Shown here in pieces: positions 1 through 7,351 of a stretch of DNA of 29,415 nt. The stretch comes from Pseudomonas sp. UBA4194 (GTDB lineage Bacteria; Pseudomonadota; Gammaproteobacteria; Pseudomonadales; Pseudomonadaceae): the NCBI RefSeq assembly GCF_002379585.1, contig NZ_DFUE01000015.1, positions 1 through 29,415 of the forward strand. The letters run 5' to 3'. Made by a program: the position numbers and the translations under genes. The notes beneath the pieces are model-generated. The model did no database searches. It was given only the letters and a program-made list of their open reading frames with translations, and was not told where the DNA came from. Within the stretch, counting starts at the first letter, position 1; each line of letters begins with the position of its first letter.

Positions 1-47
1 TTACGCCGGTGCTACAGGGGGGGGTGGGTTTTGGGGGGAGGTAAATA

Positions 48-95
48 ATGCTTGCGGAGAGGGGCGGTTCGGGGTATCAATTTGTACATGATTAG
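48..95 (+). CDS. Possible 15-codon leader peptide overlapping the GntR start
   Basis: An ATG at 48 is preceded by a very strong purine-rich Shine-Dalgarno (GGGGAGGT, 35-42) at good spacing. The frame runs 15 codons and stops with TAG at 93-95, five bases past the ATG at 88 that I take as the GntR start. The GntR ATG has only a weak ribosome site, so termination of this small frame next to it could allow re-initiation. Alternatively, the same Shine-Dalgarno could serve a TTG at 52 in the GntR frame, which would add 12 residues to the regulator. Nothing in the peptide itself suggests a function. Confidence 0.3.
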   Translation: MLAERGGSGYQFVHD

Positions 96-101
96 ACATG
101 T
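86..101. promoter_or_regulatory. Imperfect dyad overlapping the GntR start codon
   Basis: ACATG (86-90) and CATGT (97-101) form a perfect 5-bp inverted repeat around a 6-bp centre that itself contains a central TA. The size and symmetry suit a GntR-family operator, and the position would allow autorepression. The site lies within the first codons of the gene, so the symmetry could be accidental. No second copy was found upstream of the next genes. Confidence 0.25.
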
Positions 102-801
102 TCGATTTGACAAGAAACAGCGGGTGATCGACGAGCTGGCTCGGCGTATCGAAACCGGCCAACTGGGCTCCGGCAAAATTCTGCCCGGCGAGCATCAGTT
201 GGCCGAGGAGTTCGATGTCAGTCGCGGCACGTTGCGTGAGGCACTGTCCGAGCTCAAGCGGCGCAACTACATTGCCACGCAGGCCGGTGTTGGCTCGGTG
301 GTGACCTATGACGGCATCGCCCTGGATCAGCAGGCAGGCTGGGCGCGAGCCTTGGCCGGCTCGGGCGCCAGCATCGCCACCGAAGTGCTGGAGCTGTGCC
401 GAGTGGAGCGCCCGGAACTGACCGCGCGTTTTGGCCATGAGGCGTTCGTTTCGGTGGTGCGCCGGCGCCGCGGTGCCGACGGCAGCCTGGTGTCGCTGGA
501 ACGTTCGGTCATCCCCGCCGTGGACGGCCTGGAGAACCTGCCCGATAGCGGCTTGCTGTTCGATTCCCTGACCGCATCGTTGGCGGCCTGTGGCTATGTG
601 GGCGATCACGGTGACCAGTGGATCGGTGCCGAGCCGCTCAGCGACGCGGATGCACTGCTGCTCGATCGCGCGCCGGGGAGCATTTTCCTGAAAGCGCTGC
701 GTACCACCTTCGACCGCGACAAACGCTTCATGGAGCAGGTCGAGAGTTTGCTGGACCCCGTACATTTCCGTTTGCATCTCAATTTTGGTGACGCTCAATG
801 A
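88..801 (+). CDS. GntR-family transcriptional regulator with UTRA effector domain (YegW/HutC type)
   Basis: This is a 237-residue regulator when started at ATG 88. The N-terminal 70 residues form a GntR winged helix, with the recognition segment QLAEEFDVSRGTLREALSEL and the wing following RRNYI. The rest resembles a UTRA small-molecule-binding domain, as in HutC and YegW, and the total length is normal for that subfamily. Its TGA overlaps the ATG of the next gene (ATGA, 798-801), so it is the first gene of a four-gene operon whose product genes it probably controls. The effector is likely the substrate or a breakdown product of that pathway. An in-frame TTG at 52 is an alternative start; I prefer 88 because the GntR domain normally begins near there. 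Confidence 0.85.
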   Translation: MIRHVRFDKKQRVIDELARRIETGQLGSGKILPGEHQLAEEFDVSRGTLREALSELKRRNYIATQAGVGSVVTYDGIALDQQAGWARALAGSGASIATEVLELCRVERPELTARFGHEAFVSVVRRRRGADGSLVSLERSVIPAVDGLENLPDSGLLFDSLTASLAACGYVGDHGDQWIGAEPLSDADALLLDRAPGSIFLKALRTTFDRDKRFMEQVESLLDPVHFRLHLNFGDAQ

Positions 802-1802
802 ACTCGTTGAACCGCGCGCTTGGCGCTTTCTATGGTCTGGCGCTGGGCGATGCCCTGGGTATGCCGACGCAATCGTTGAGCCGCGCGCAAATCCAGGAGC
901 GATTCTGCGCAATCACCACCTTCCGCGATGCCGGCCCCGATCAGCCGATCGCGCCGAACATGCCCAAGGGCTCGATCACCGATGACACCGAGCAGGCGAT
1001 TCTGGTGGGCGAGTTGCTGGTGGCCGGCCAGGGTGTGATCCAGCCGTCGGTGCTGGCCACGGCGTTGATCGACTGGGAAGCGCAGATGCGCGCCAAGGGC
1101 TCGCAGGATCTGCTGGGGCCGTCGACCAAACGCGCCATCGAGATGATCCTGGCGGGTCACTCCGTGGAGGAGGCCGGGCGTTTCGGCACCACCAACGGCG
1201 CGGCCATGCGCATCGCGCCGGTAGGTATCGCTGCCGATATCGCCAATCCTGAAGCCTTCATGCAGGCAGTGTTGCAGGCTTGCCAGGTCACTCATAACAC
1301 CAACCTGGGCATTGCCAGTGCGGCTGCGGTGGCCGCCGTGGTTTCGGCCGGCATCAACGGTGCCAGCCTCGATCAAGCCTTGCAGCAGGGTGTCGACGCG
1401 GCGCTGCGCGGCGAACGGTTCGGTCACTGGATCGCCGGCGGGCGCATCGGGCCCCGTATCGTCTGGGTTCGTCAGTGGGTCGACGGCTGTGATGACGAAC
1501 AACTGGCCGACCGGCTTTATGACGTGGTCGGCACCTCGGTCGCGTCTCAGGAGTCGGTGGTGGCCGCCTTCGCTTTGGCATCGCGAGTAGCCAGTGGGCG
1601 CCTGGCACCGTTCGCCGCCCTGTGCATGGCGGCAAGCCTGGGCGGCGACACCGACACCATCGCGGCCGTGCTGGGCGCCATGCTGGGCGCCTGCCATGGG
1701 CTGGAGCAATGGCCGGCGGCGCTGATCGACGAGCTCAAGGCGGTCAACCAGCTGGAACTCGAACCTTTGGTTCAAGGCTTGCTGCACCTGCGGGCGCAGT
1801 AA
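798..1802 (+). CDS. ADP-ribosylglycohydrolase (ARH/DraG) family protein, YegU-like
   Basis: This 334-residue protein carries the ARH-fold metal signatures. An N-terminal LGDALG lies near residue 17, TDDTE at 61-65 supplies the first acidic ligands, and GGDTDT at 282-287 supplies the second cluster. Characterised family members use two Mg2+/Mn2+ ions to cleave alpha-N-ribosidic bonds, for example ADP-ribosyl-arginine. Here the gene sits between a regulator and a permease/kinase pair, with no ADP-ribosyltransferase or nitrogenase gene nearby. I therefore infer that it hydrolyses an imported ribosyl compound rather than de-modifying a protein. The gene is translationally coupled to the GntR gene by the ATGA overlap. 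The family is clear; the substrate is unknown. Confidence 0.85.
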   Translation: MNSLNRALGAFYGLALGDALGMPTQSLSRAQIQERFCAITTFRDAGPDQPIAPNMPKGSITDDTEQAILVGELLVAGQGVIQPSVLATALIDWEAQMRAKGSQDLLGPSTKRAIEMILAGHSVEEAGRFGTTNGAAMRIAPVGIAADIANPEAFMQAVLQACQVTHNTNLGIASAAAVAAVVSAGINGASLDQALQQGVDAALRGERFGHWIAGGRIGPRIVWVRQWVDGCDDEQLADRLYDVVGTSVASQESVVAAFALASRVASGRLAPFAALCMAASLGGDTDTIAAVLGAMLGACHGLEQWPAALIDELKAVNQLELEPLVQGLLHLRAQ

Positions 1803-1833
1803 GACCGCAACGCCCATAACAAGCGAAGAGCGC

Positions 1834-1870
1834 CACCGCCCTGCGGTGATGCGCCGGGCCCTTGCGGCCC
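1834..1870. other. Two small hairpins in the operon spacer
   Basis: CACCGC (1834-1839) pairs with GCGGTG (1843-1848), and GGGCC (1856-1860) pairs with GGCCC (1866-1870). The two stems are back to back in the 129-base gap between the glycohydrolase and permease genes. Neither is followed by a T tract, so an mRNA stability or processing element is likelier than a terminator. Confidence 0.35.
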
Positions 1871-1931
1871 CGCGAACTACCGACTTCATGGTCTGCCCAC
1901 AACCACAACACCGGCGACAGGAGCTAACACA

Positions 1932-3404
1932 ATGAGCACTTCATCCACCCCGCAGGGCGCGGGTCAGCTGGAAACCCGCGGTATCGAACCGGTGCCGGAA
2001 GCTGAATGCAACGGTCATCCGCTGCAGCTGTTCTGGGTCTGGTTTGCCGCCAATATCAGCATTCTGGGCTTGCCGCTCGGCGCAACCCTGGTGGCGTTCC
2101 AGCACTTGGCGATCTGGCAGACCATCGTGGTCGCCGTGGTTGGCGCGGTCGGCTCGTTTGCCGTGGTCGGCGTGACCTCCATCGCCGGCCGTCGCGGCCG
2201 CGCGCCGAGCCTCACGCTGTCTCGGGCGATCTTTGGCGTGCGCGGCAACATCGGCCCTACCATCGTATCCCTGATGTCCCGGCTGGGCTGGGAAACGGTC
2301 AACTCCACCACGGCCGCGTTCGTGCTGTTGTCGCTGTTTTCGATTCTGTTCGGTACGCCCACCGAGGCCAAGAACGCGCCCATCATGACCCTGGTGTTCA
2401 TTGCCGTCTTCGTCTTGCTGACCTTGTCGGTCTCCGGGCTGGGCCACGCGACCCTGTTGGTGATCCAGCGTCTGTCGACCTACGTGTTCGGCGTGCTGAA
2501 CATCATCGTTGGCGCGTTCCTGCTGGTCCATATCGATTGGAACGCGGTATGGAGCGCCACGCCGGCACCCACCAGCGCCATGATCATCGGCATTGGCACC
2601 ATGGCTGCCGGTACCGGAATCGGCTGGGCCAACGCCGGTGCCGACATGTCGCGCTACCAGCACCGCAGCGTGCGCGCCGGCGGCCTGGTGGCCTCGGCCG
2701 CTTTCGGGGCGGGCATCCCGTTGGTGCTGCTGATCACCCTGGGTGGTTTGCTGTCGGTGGGTAACGACAGCCTGGCGTCGGCCACCGACCCGATCGCGGC
2801 GATTCGTGAACTGCTGCCGACCTGGATGGCGGTGCCGTATCTGCTGACCGCATTCGGCGGCTTGTTGTTGTCCAACAACCTGTCGGTGTACTCGGCTGGC
2901 CTGACCACCCTGACCCTGGGCTTGAAGATCAAGCGTGTGCATGCGGTGATCGTAGATATCGTGGTGATCTTCGCCGGCTCCATCTACTTCATGCTGATTG
3001 CCGACAGCTTCTACGGCCCGTTCATCACCTTCATCTCGTTGCTGGCGGTGCCGATCACGGCCTGGGTCGGGATTTTCGTGGTGGACCTGCTGCATCGCCA
3101 TTTCTACTCGCCCACCGACCTGTTGAACGTCAGCCCTACCAGTGCCTATTGGTACAAGGGTGGCATCGAGTGGCGCGCATTCGGCGCCTGGGCACTGGCC
3201 ATCGTGCTGGGTTTCAGCTTCACCAGCATCGCTACCAGTGCCGACAACGTGTTGTTCCGCGGCCCGTTGGCGGACTCCTGGTTTGGTCATAACGGCCTGG
3301 GCTGGGTGGTGACCTTCATTGTCGCCGGTGGCGTGTATGCCGCGCTCGGTGGTTGCCGCGACCGCCGCCCGGCACAACTGCAGGGGAGTGCTCATGCCGG
3401 CTAG
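1932..3404 (+). CDS. NCS1-family cytosine/purine/nucleoside permease
   Basis: This 490-residue inner-membrane protein has about 12 hydrophobic segments, between roughly residue 33 and the C terminus. The NCS1-type segment GWANAGADMSRY near residue 231 matches the region before the conserved D-x-x-R-Y of cytosine and allantoin permeases. The start has a good ribosome site (ACAGGAG) 8 bases upstream. It overlaps the following kinase gene by 11 bases. In the comparable E. coli yegTUVW cluster the transporter is a nucleoside symporter of another family, so a nucleobase or nucleoside-like substrate is the natural guess here. It probably works by proton or sodium symport. Specificity cannot be read from the sequence. 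Confidence 0.85.
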   Translation: MSTSSTPQGAGQLETRGIEPVPEAECNGHPLQLFWVWFAANISILGLPLGATLVAFQHLAIWQTIVVAVVGAVGSFAVVGVTSIAGRRGRAPSLTLSRAIFGVRGNIGPTIVSLMSRLGWETVNSTTAAFVLLSLFSILFGTPTEAKNAPIMTLVFIAVFVLLTLSVSGLGHATLLVIQRLSTYVFGVLNIIVGAFLLVHIDWNAVWSATPAPTSAMIIGIGTMAAGTGIGWANAGADMSRYQHRSVRAGGLVASAAFGAGIPLVLLITLGGLLSVGNDSLASATDPIAAIRELLPTWMAVPYLLTAFGGLLLSNNLSVYSAGLTTLTLGLKIKRVHAVIVDIVVIFAGSIYFMLIADSFYGPFITFISLLAVPITAWVGIFVVDLLHRHFYSPTDLLNVSPTSAYWYKGGIEWRAFGAWALAIVLGFSFTSIATSADNVLFRGPLADSWFGHNGLGWVVTFIVAGGVYAALGGCRDRRPAQLQGSAHAG

Positions 3405-4317
3405 ATTGTTGTATACCGGCCAGGTGGTCATCGACCTGGTCATGGGGCTGGACCATTTGCCGGCGTCGGGGGGCGATGTACTCGCCCGCTCGGCGCAGTT
3501 CGAAACCGGCGGGGGCTTCAATACGATGGCCGCCGCCGCGCGCAACGGGCTGGCCACTGTCTATCTGGGGCGCCATGGCCAGGGCCGCTTCGGCGACCTG
3601 GCCCGACATGCCATGGCGGTGGAGGGCATCGAAGTGCTGGCTGCCGTCGATACGAGCCAGGACACGGGTCTGTCCGTAGCGTTGATCGAGCCGTCGGCCG
3701 AACGCAGCTTCATTTCCTATGTCGGGGCGGAGGGCGGCTTGTCGTCCGCCGACCTGGCCTCAGTCACGCCCAGTGCCGGTGACTATGTGTTTGTCAGTGG
3801 CTATAGCCTGCTGCATCCGGGCAAGGTCGAGTGCCTGCTGGAGTGGGTACTGGAGTTGCCCCAAGGCTGCACGGTGGTGTTCGATCCGGGACCGTTGATC
3901 GACAAGCCCGACGCGCCCGCCATGCAGCGGCTGCTGCCGCGTATCGACCTGTGGACCTGCAATCGCGAAGAGGCCGAGCGCTTCACCGGTTGTGCCCACG
4001 TCGAAGACGCCATGGCGCGTTTTCAGCAGCTGCTCGACCCCGATGCCCTGACGTTGCTGCGAGACGGTCCGCAGGGTTGCTGGCTGGGGCAGGGCGGCAG
4101 GATCGAGCGTGTGCCCGGTCATGCCGTTACCGCACTGGACACCAATGGTGCCGGTGATGCCCATGCCGGCGTGATGCTGGCCGGGCTTGCCCGGGGCCTG
4201 AGCCCGGCCCAGGCTGCGCGGCGTGCCAACATCGGCGCGGCACTGGCGGTGACCCGCTGGGGGCCGGCAACCGCACCACTGGCCAGCGAGATCGATGACA
4301 TATTGTCGCAGGGATAA
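3394..4317 (+). CDS. PfkB/ribokinase-family sugar or nucleoside kinase, YegV-like
   Basis: This is a 307-residue cytoplasmic kinase. The N-terminal substrate-site glycines appear in GGGFNTMAAAARNG. The C-terminal PfkB signature DTNGAGD (249-255) provides the anion hole, with the catalytic Asp at 255. The start at 3394 lies inside the permease reading frame, preceded by AGGGGAG at 3382-3388, and the 11-base overlap indicates translational coupling. Upstream in-frame starts would run through the permease gene and are unlikely. In the operon it probably phosphorylates either the imported nucleoside-like compound or the ribose released by the glycohydrolase. The family is certain; the substrate is unknown. 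Confidence 0.85.
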   Translation: MPARLLYTGQVVIDLVMGLDHLPASGGDVLARSAQFETGGGFNTMAAAARNGLATVYLGRHGQGRFGDLARHAMAVEGIEVLAAVDTSQDTGLSVALIEPSAERSFISYVGAEGGLSSADLASVTPSAGDYVFVSGYSLLHPGKVECLLEWVLELPQGCTVVFDPGPLIDKPDAPAMQRLLPRIDLWTCNREEAERFTGCAHVEDAMARFQQLLDPDALTLLRDGPQGCWLGQGGRIERVPGHAVTALDTNGAGDAHAGVMLAGLARGLSPAQAARRANIGAALAVTRWGPATAPLASEIDDILSQG

Positions 4318-4481
4318 GTTGACGGCACTGGCCGGGAAAAATAGGCTACGCCCCGACCAAGGGTTAATGTCAGCGGTGTTCGCGCTTCATATAGAATGCA
4401 CCGCATGTTTTTCGATGCCTGATGAGGGCACGCCAGCCGCAGGCGCCGCCGTGGCGCCCGGCCAGTTCTGAAGGAGTACGC

Positions 4482-5876
4482 ATGGCTGTCTACAACTACG
4501 ACGTAGTGGTGCTGGGTTCCGGCCCAGCCGGTGAAGGGGCCGCAATGAACGCCGCCAAGGCGGGGCGCAAGGTGGCCATGGTCGACAGCCGTCGCCAGGT
4601 CGGCGGCAACTGCACCCACCTGGGCACCATCCCTTCCAAGGCCTTGCGTCATTCGGTCAAGCAGATCATCCAGTTCAACACCAACCCCATGTTCCGCGCC
4701 ATTGGCGAACCACGCTGGTTTTCCTTTCCGGATGTACTGAAAAGCGCCGAGCGGGTGATCGCCAAGCAGGTCGCTTCGCGCACCAGCTACTACGCACGCA
4801 ATCGGGTCGACGTGTTCTTCGGCAGCGGCAGCTTCTCCGACGAGCAGACCATCGAGGTGGTGTGCGCCAACGGCGCCCAGGAAAAGCTGATTGCCAAGAG
4901 TGTGATCATCGCCACCGGTTCGCGCCCCTATCGTCCCGCCGACATCAACTTTGGTCACGCGCGCATCTACGATAGCGACACCATCCTGAGCATCAACCAC
5001 ACGCCACGCAAACTGATCATCTATGGTGCGGGTGTTATCGGTTGTGAATACGCTTCGATCTTCAGTGGCCTGGGCGTGTTGGTCGAGCTGATCGACAACC
5101 GTGAGCAGCTGCTCAGCTTCCTGGATGCGGAAATCTCCCAGGGCTTGAGTTACCACTTCAGCAACAACAATGTGATGGTTCGCCACAACGAGGAGTACGA
5201 GAAGGTCGAAGGCCTGGAAAACGGTGTGGTGCTGCACCTCAAGTCCGGCAAGAAGATCAAGGCCGATGCCTTGCTGTGGTGTAACGGTCGTACCGGCAAC
5301 ACCGATCGGCTGGGCCTGGAGAACATCGGCATCAAGGTCAACGGCCGTGGCCAGATCACCGTCGACGAAGCTTACCGCACCACCGTGCCGACCATTTATG
5401 GGGCCGGTGACGTGATCGGCTGGCCAAGCCTGGCCAGCGCCGCGCACGACCAGGGCCGCTCGGCGGCGGGCAGTGTGGTGGACAACGGTAGCTGGCGCTT
5501 CGTCAATGACGTGCCGACGGGCATCTACACCATTCCCGAGATCAGCTCGATCGGCAAGAACGAGCACGAGCTGACCCAGGCCAAAGTGCCCTACGAAGTG
5601 GGCAAGGCGTTCTTCAAGGGCATGGCACGGGCGCAGATTTCCGGTGAGCCGGTGGGCATGCTGAAGATCCTGTTCCACCGCGAAACCCTGGAAGTCCTGG
5701 GGGTGCACTGCTTCGGTGACCAGGCCTCGGAGATCGTGCACATCGGTCAGGCCATCATGAACCAGCCCGGTGAACTCAATACCCTGAAGTACTTCGTCAA
5801 TACCACCTTCAACTACCCGACCATGGCCGAAGCTTATCGAGTAGCGGCCTACGACGGTCTCAACCGGCTTTTTTGA
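4482..5876 (+). CDS. sthA: Soluble pyridine nucleotide transhydrogenase
   Basis: This 464-residue flavoprotein is the standard length for SthA/UdhA. It interconverts NADPH + NAD+ and NADP+ + NADH in the cytoplasm, mainly to drain excess NADPH. The FAD dinucleotide fold is at residues 8-35 (VVLGSGPAGEGAAMNAAKAG). The redox-active motif of related disulfide reductases is reduced to GGNCTHLGTIPSK with only one Cys, as is normal for this enzyme. A second Rossmann motif (YGAGVIGCEYASIFSGLG) binds the pyridine nucleotide, and the C-terminal dimerisation domain is complete. The start is fixed by AAGGAG at 4471-4476. It is separated from the upstream operon by 164 bases and converges on the phosphodiesterase gene. 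Confidence 0.96.
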   Translation: MAVYNYDVVVLGSGPAGEGAAMNAAKAGRKVAMVDSRRQVGGNCTHLGTIPSKALRHSVKQIIQFNTNPMFRAIGEPRWFSFPDVLKSAERVIAKQVASRTSYYARNRVDVFFGSGSFSDEQTIEVVCANGAQEKLIAKSVIIATGSRPYRPADINFGHARIYDSDTILSINHTPRKLIIYGAGVIGCEYASIFSGLGVLVELIDNREQLLSFLDAEISQGLSYHFSNNNVMVRHNEEYEKVEGLENGVVLHLKSGKKIKADALLWCNGRTGNTDRLGLENIGIKVNGRGQITVDEAYRTTVPTIYGAGDVIGWPSLASAAHDQGRSAAGSVVDNGSWRFVNDVPTGIYTIPEISSIGKNEHELTQAKVPYEVGKAFFKGMARAQISGEPVGMLKILFHRETLEVLGVHCFGDQASEIVHIGQAIMNQPGELNTLKYFVNTTFNYPTMAEAYRVAAYDGLNRLF

Positions 5877-5882
5877 GCGGCT

Positions 5883-5907
5883 CCGGCCGGTGGCCTGAGC
5901 CGGCCGG
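5883..5907. terminator. GC-rich hairpin between convergent genes
   Basis: CCGGCCGG at 5883-5890 pairs with CCGGCCGG at 5900-5907 around a 9-base loop, in the 42-base gap between sthA and the convergent phosphodiesterase gene. There is no T tract on either side in the correct orientation, so it is only a weak candidate for bidirectional termination. Confidence 0.35.
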
Positions 5908-5918
5908 GGAGACCGATT

Positions 5919-6641
5919 TCAGCGATTCCCGAGGGTGGCGGTGGCCAAACCGGGAAAGTCTGTAATCAGGCTGTCTACGCCGAAGTCGGCGAGCCTGCGC
6001 ATCAGTGCAGGTTCGTTGACCGTCCACACCGACACATGCAAACCCTGACGCTGCGCCTTGAGCAGGCGCTCGGGGGTGCACAGCGTCCAGTTCAACGCCA
6101 ATATTTCGCAGCCATAGCCCTGCGCGACCTTCAGTGGGTCGAGCCAGGCGTATTCGGCGACCAACCCACGTGAGATATCGGGGGTCAATTCCAGCGCGGC
6201 ACGCAGCACTTCCCGGGAACTGGAGGTGATGGTGATCTTGTCCAGCAGGTTCATGCGCTGGGCCAGTTCGCGAATGGCCAATACGGTCGTCGCGGCGCGG
6301 GTTCGCGAAGCGCTCTTGACCTCCAGCTGCCAGTGGTCGAAATCGCATGCCTCGAACAATTGTTCAAGGGTGGGTATAGGGCAGGGCTTGACCCACCCCG
6401 GGCCGCCTTTGCGCGCGTCGTAGGTAATCAGTTCGGCGGCGTCGTGTTCAACCACCTTGCCGCGGCGGTCGGTCGTGCGCTTGAGCGTGGGGTCGTGAAT
6501 CACCATCAGCTCACCGTCCCGCGACAGGTGCAGGTCCAGCTCACAACCTCGCACGCCATGTTCCAGGCACTGCTTGAAGCTGCTCAGGGTGTTCTCAGGG
6601 GCTTCGCCCTTGGCGCCGCGATGGCCATAGATAAGGGTCAC
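5919..6641 (-). CDS. Glycerophosphodiester phosphodiesterase (GDPD, UgpQ-like)
   Basis: This 240-residue protein hydrolyses glycerophosphodiesters, such as deacylated phospholipids, to sn-glycerol 3-phosphate and an alcohol. The GDPD signatures are present: GHRG at 6-9 with catalytic His7 and Arg8, PENT at 15-18, ELD at 34-36 providing metal ligands, and IHD at 48-50 with the second His. There is no signal peptide, so it is of the cytoplasmic UgpQ type rather than periplasmic GlpQ. Translation appears to start at GTG (complement of 6639-6641) behind a good AAGGA site. It follows the PilZ gene by 28 bases on the same strand and is probably co-transcribed with it. Confidence 0.9.
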   Translation of the reverse strand: MTLIYGHRGAKGEAPENTLSSFKQCLEHGVRGCELDLHLSRDGELMVIHDPTLKRTTDRRGKVVEHDAAELITYDARKGGPGWVKPCPIPTLEQLFEACDFDHWQLEVKSASRTRAATTVLAIRELAQRMNLLDKITITSSSREVLRAALELTPDISRGLVAEYAWLDPLKVAQGYGCEILALNWTLCTPERLLKAQRQGLHVSVWTVNEPALMRRLADFGVDSLITDFPGLATATLGNR

Positions 6642-6669
6642 GTTCGTTCCTTCAGGTCAAAGAATGCGG

Positions 6670-7257
6670 TCAATCGGCCGGGGCTTCTTGTTGCTCGCGC
6701 GCCAGGCGGCGCTGCAGTTGCTGCTTCTGCAGGATGTAGCGGGCGATGAGTTGGCGTTGGGCATCGGTGGCGCCGAGAAACTCGGTGCCCACTTCGAATT
6801 GACCGTCACCCAGCGCGATACAGTTGGTGACCCGCGCCCGCAACAACAAGCCCAGTGCCTGGGGCATCAGGGCCATCTTCAGCGACAGCAGGGTTTCGTT
6901 GGGCAAGGCTTCTTGCTGGAAGAAGGCCAGGCCGCCCTCCGAAAGTATGACCGGACGCGGCTCGCCGATATGGCCCAGGATGGTTTGTGCGACCACTTGG
7001 CTGAGCAGGTCGATGCGCTTGTTCTGCGCTTTCAGAAAGGCGTTCAGTGTGCGATCGGTGTCGCTGAGCTGGCGCAGCAGATGCTGGGTTTCGAACTCGG
7101 CCAGGTGCATTTCGCTGAGCAGGTTGAACAGCGGTGACGCATCCTGCAACAACTCTGGGTGGGAGGCGTCCGTCGCCGGGAGTATGTTGATTTCCAGTGC
7201 GATGCGGTCGTCGATGCGATAGTATTCGCGGCGATCTTCTTCATCTGATGTCGACAT
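6670..7257 (-). CDS. PilZ-domain protein with a long helical insertion
   Basis: This 195-residue cytoplasmic protein begins with the PilZ c-di-GMP motif RREYYR (R10 and R14), the RxxxR switch. The second motif, normally (D/N)xSxxG, appears at 104-109 as ILSEGG, so its first acidic or amide residue is replaced by Ile. The motifs lie about 90 residues apart instead of roughly 25-30. The insert (about 30-95) is rich in Leu, Gln and Glu and looks helical. This recalls tetrameric PilZ proteins of xanthomonads, in which long helices interrupt the barrel. Ligand binding is therefore uncertain. The gene is divergent from lolC and upstream of the phosphodiesterase gene. Confidence 0.8.
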   Translation of the reverse strand: MSTSDEEDRREYYRIDDRIALEINILPATDASHPELLQDASPLFNLLSEMHLAEFETQHLLRQLSDTDRTLNAFLKAQNKRIDLLSQVVAQTILGHIGEPRPVILSEGGLAFFQQEALPNETLLSLKMALMPQALGLLLRARVTNCIALGDGQFEVGTEFLGATDAQRQLIARYILQKQQLQRRLAREQQEAPAD

Positions 7258-7351
7258 GACGAACCCAGGGTAGAGGCGATGGTCTGAGTGTAAAGCTGCT
7301 CGTCACGCCCTGCCAGCAGGACGTCTCTCTTTCACCCGAACAAGCCCCGAC

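Noticed and set aside
1..912. Minus-strand open frame covering the GntR gene
   Set aside because: Composition is atypical and no ribosome site or domain is seen; the plus-strand GntR motifs are clear.
1941..3557. Long minus-strand open frame (538 codons) opposite the permease gene
   Set aside because: Low-complexity His/Gln/Arg/Gly-rich translation, the usual antisense shadow of a GC-rich membrane-protein gene; no domain.
4119..5741. Long minus-strand open frame (540 codons) opposite sthA
   Set aside because: Antisense shadow of a gene with intact catalytic motifs on the plus strand.
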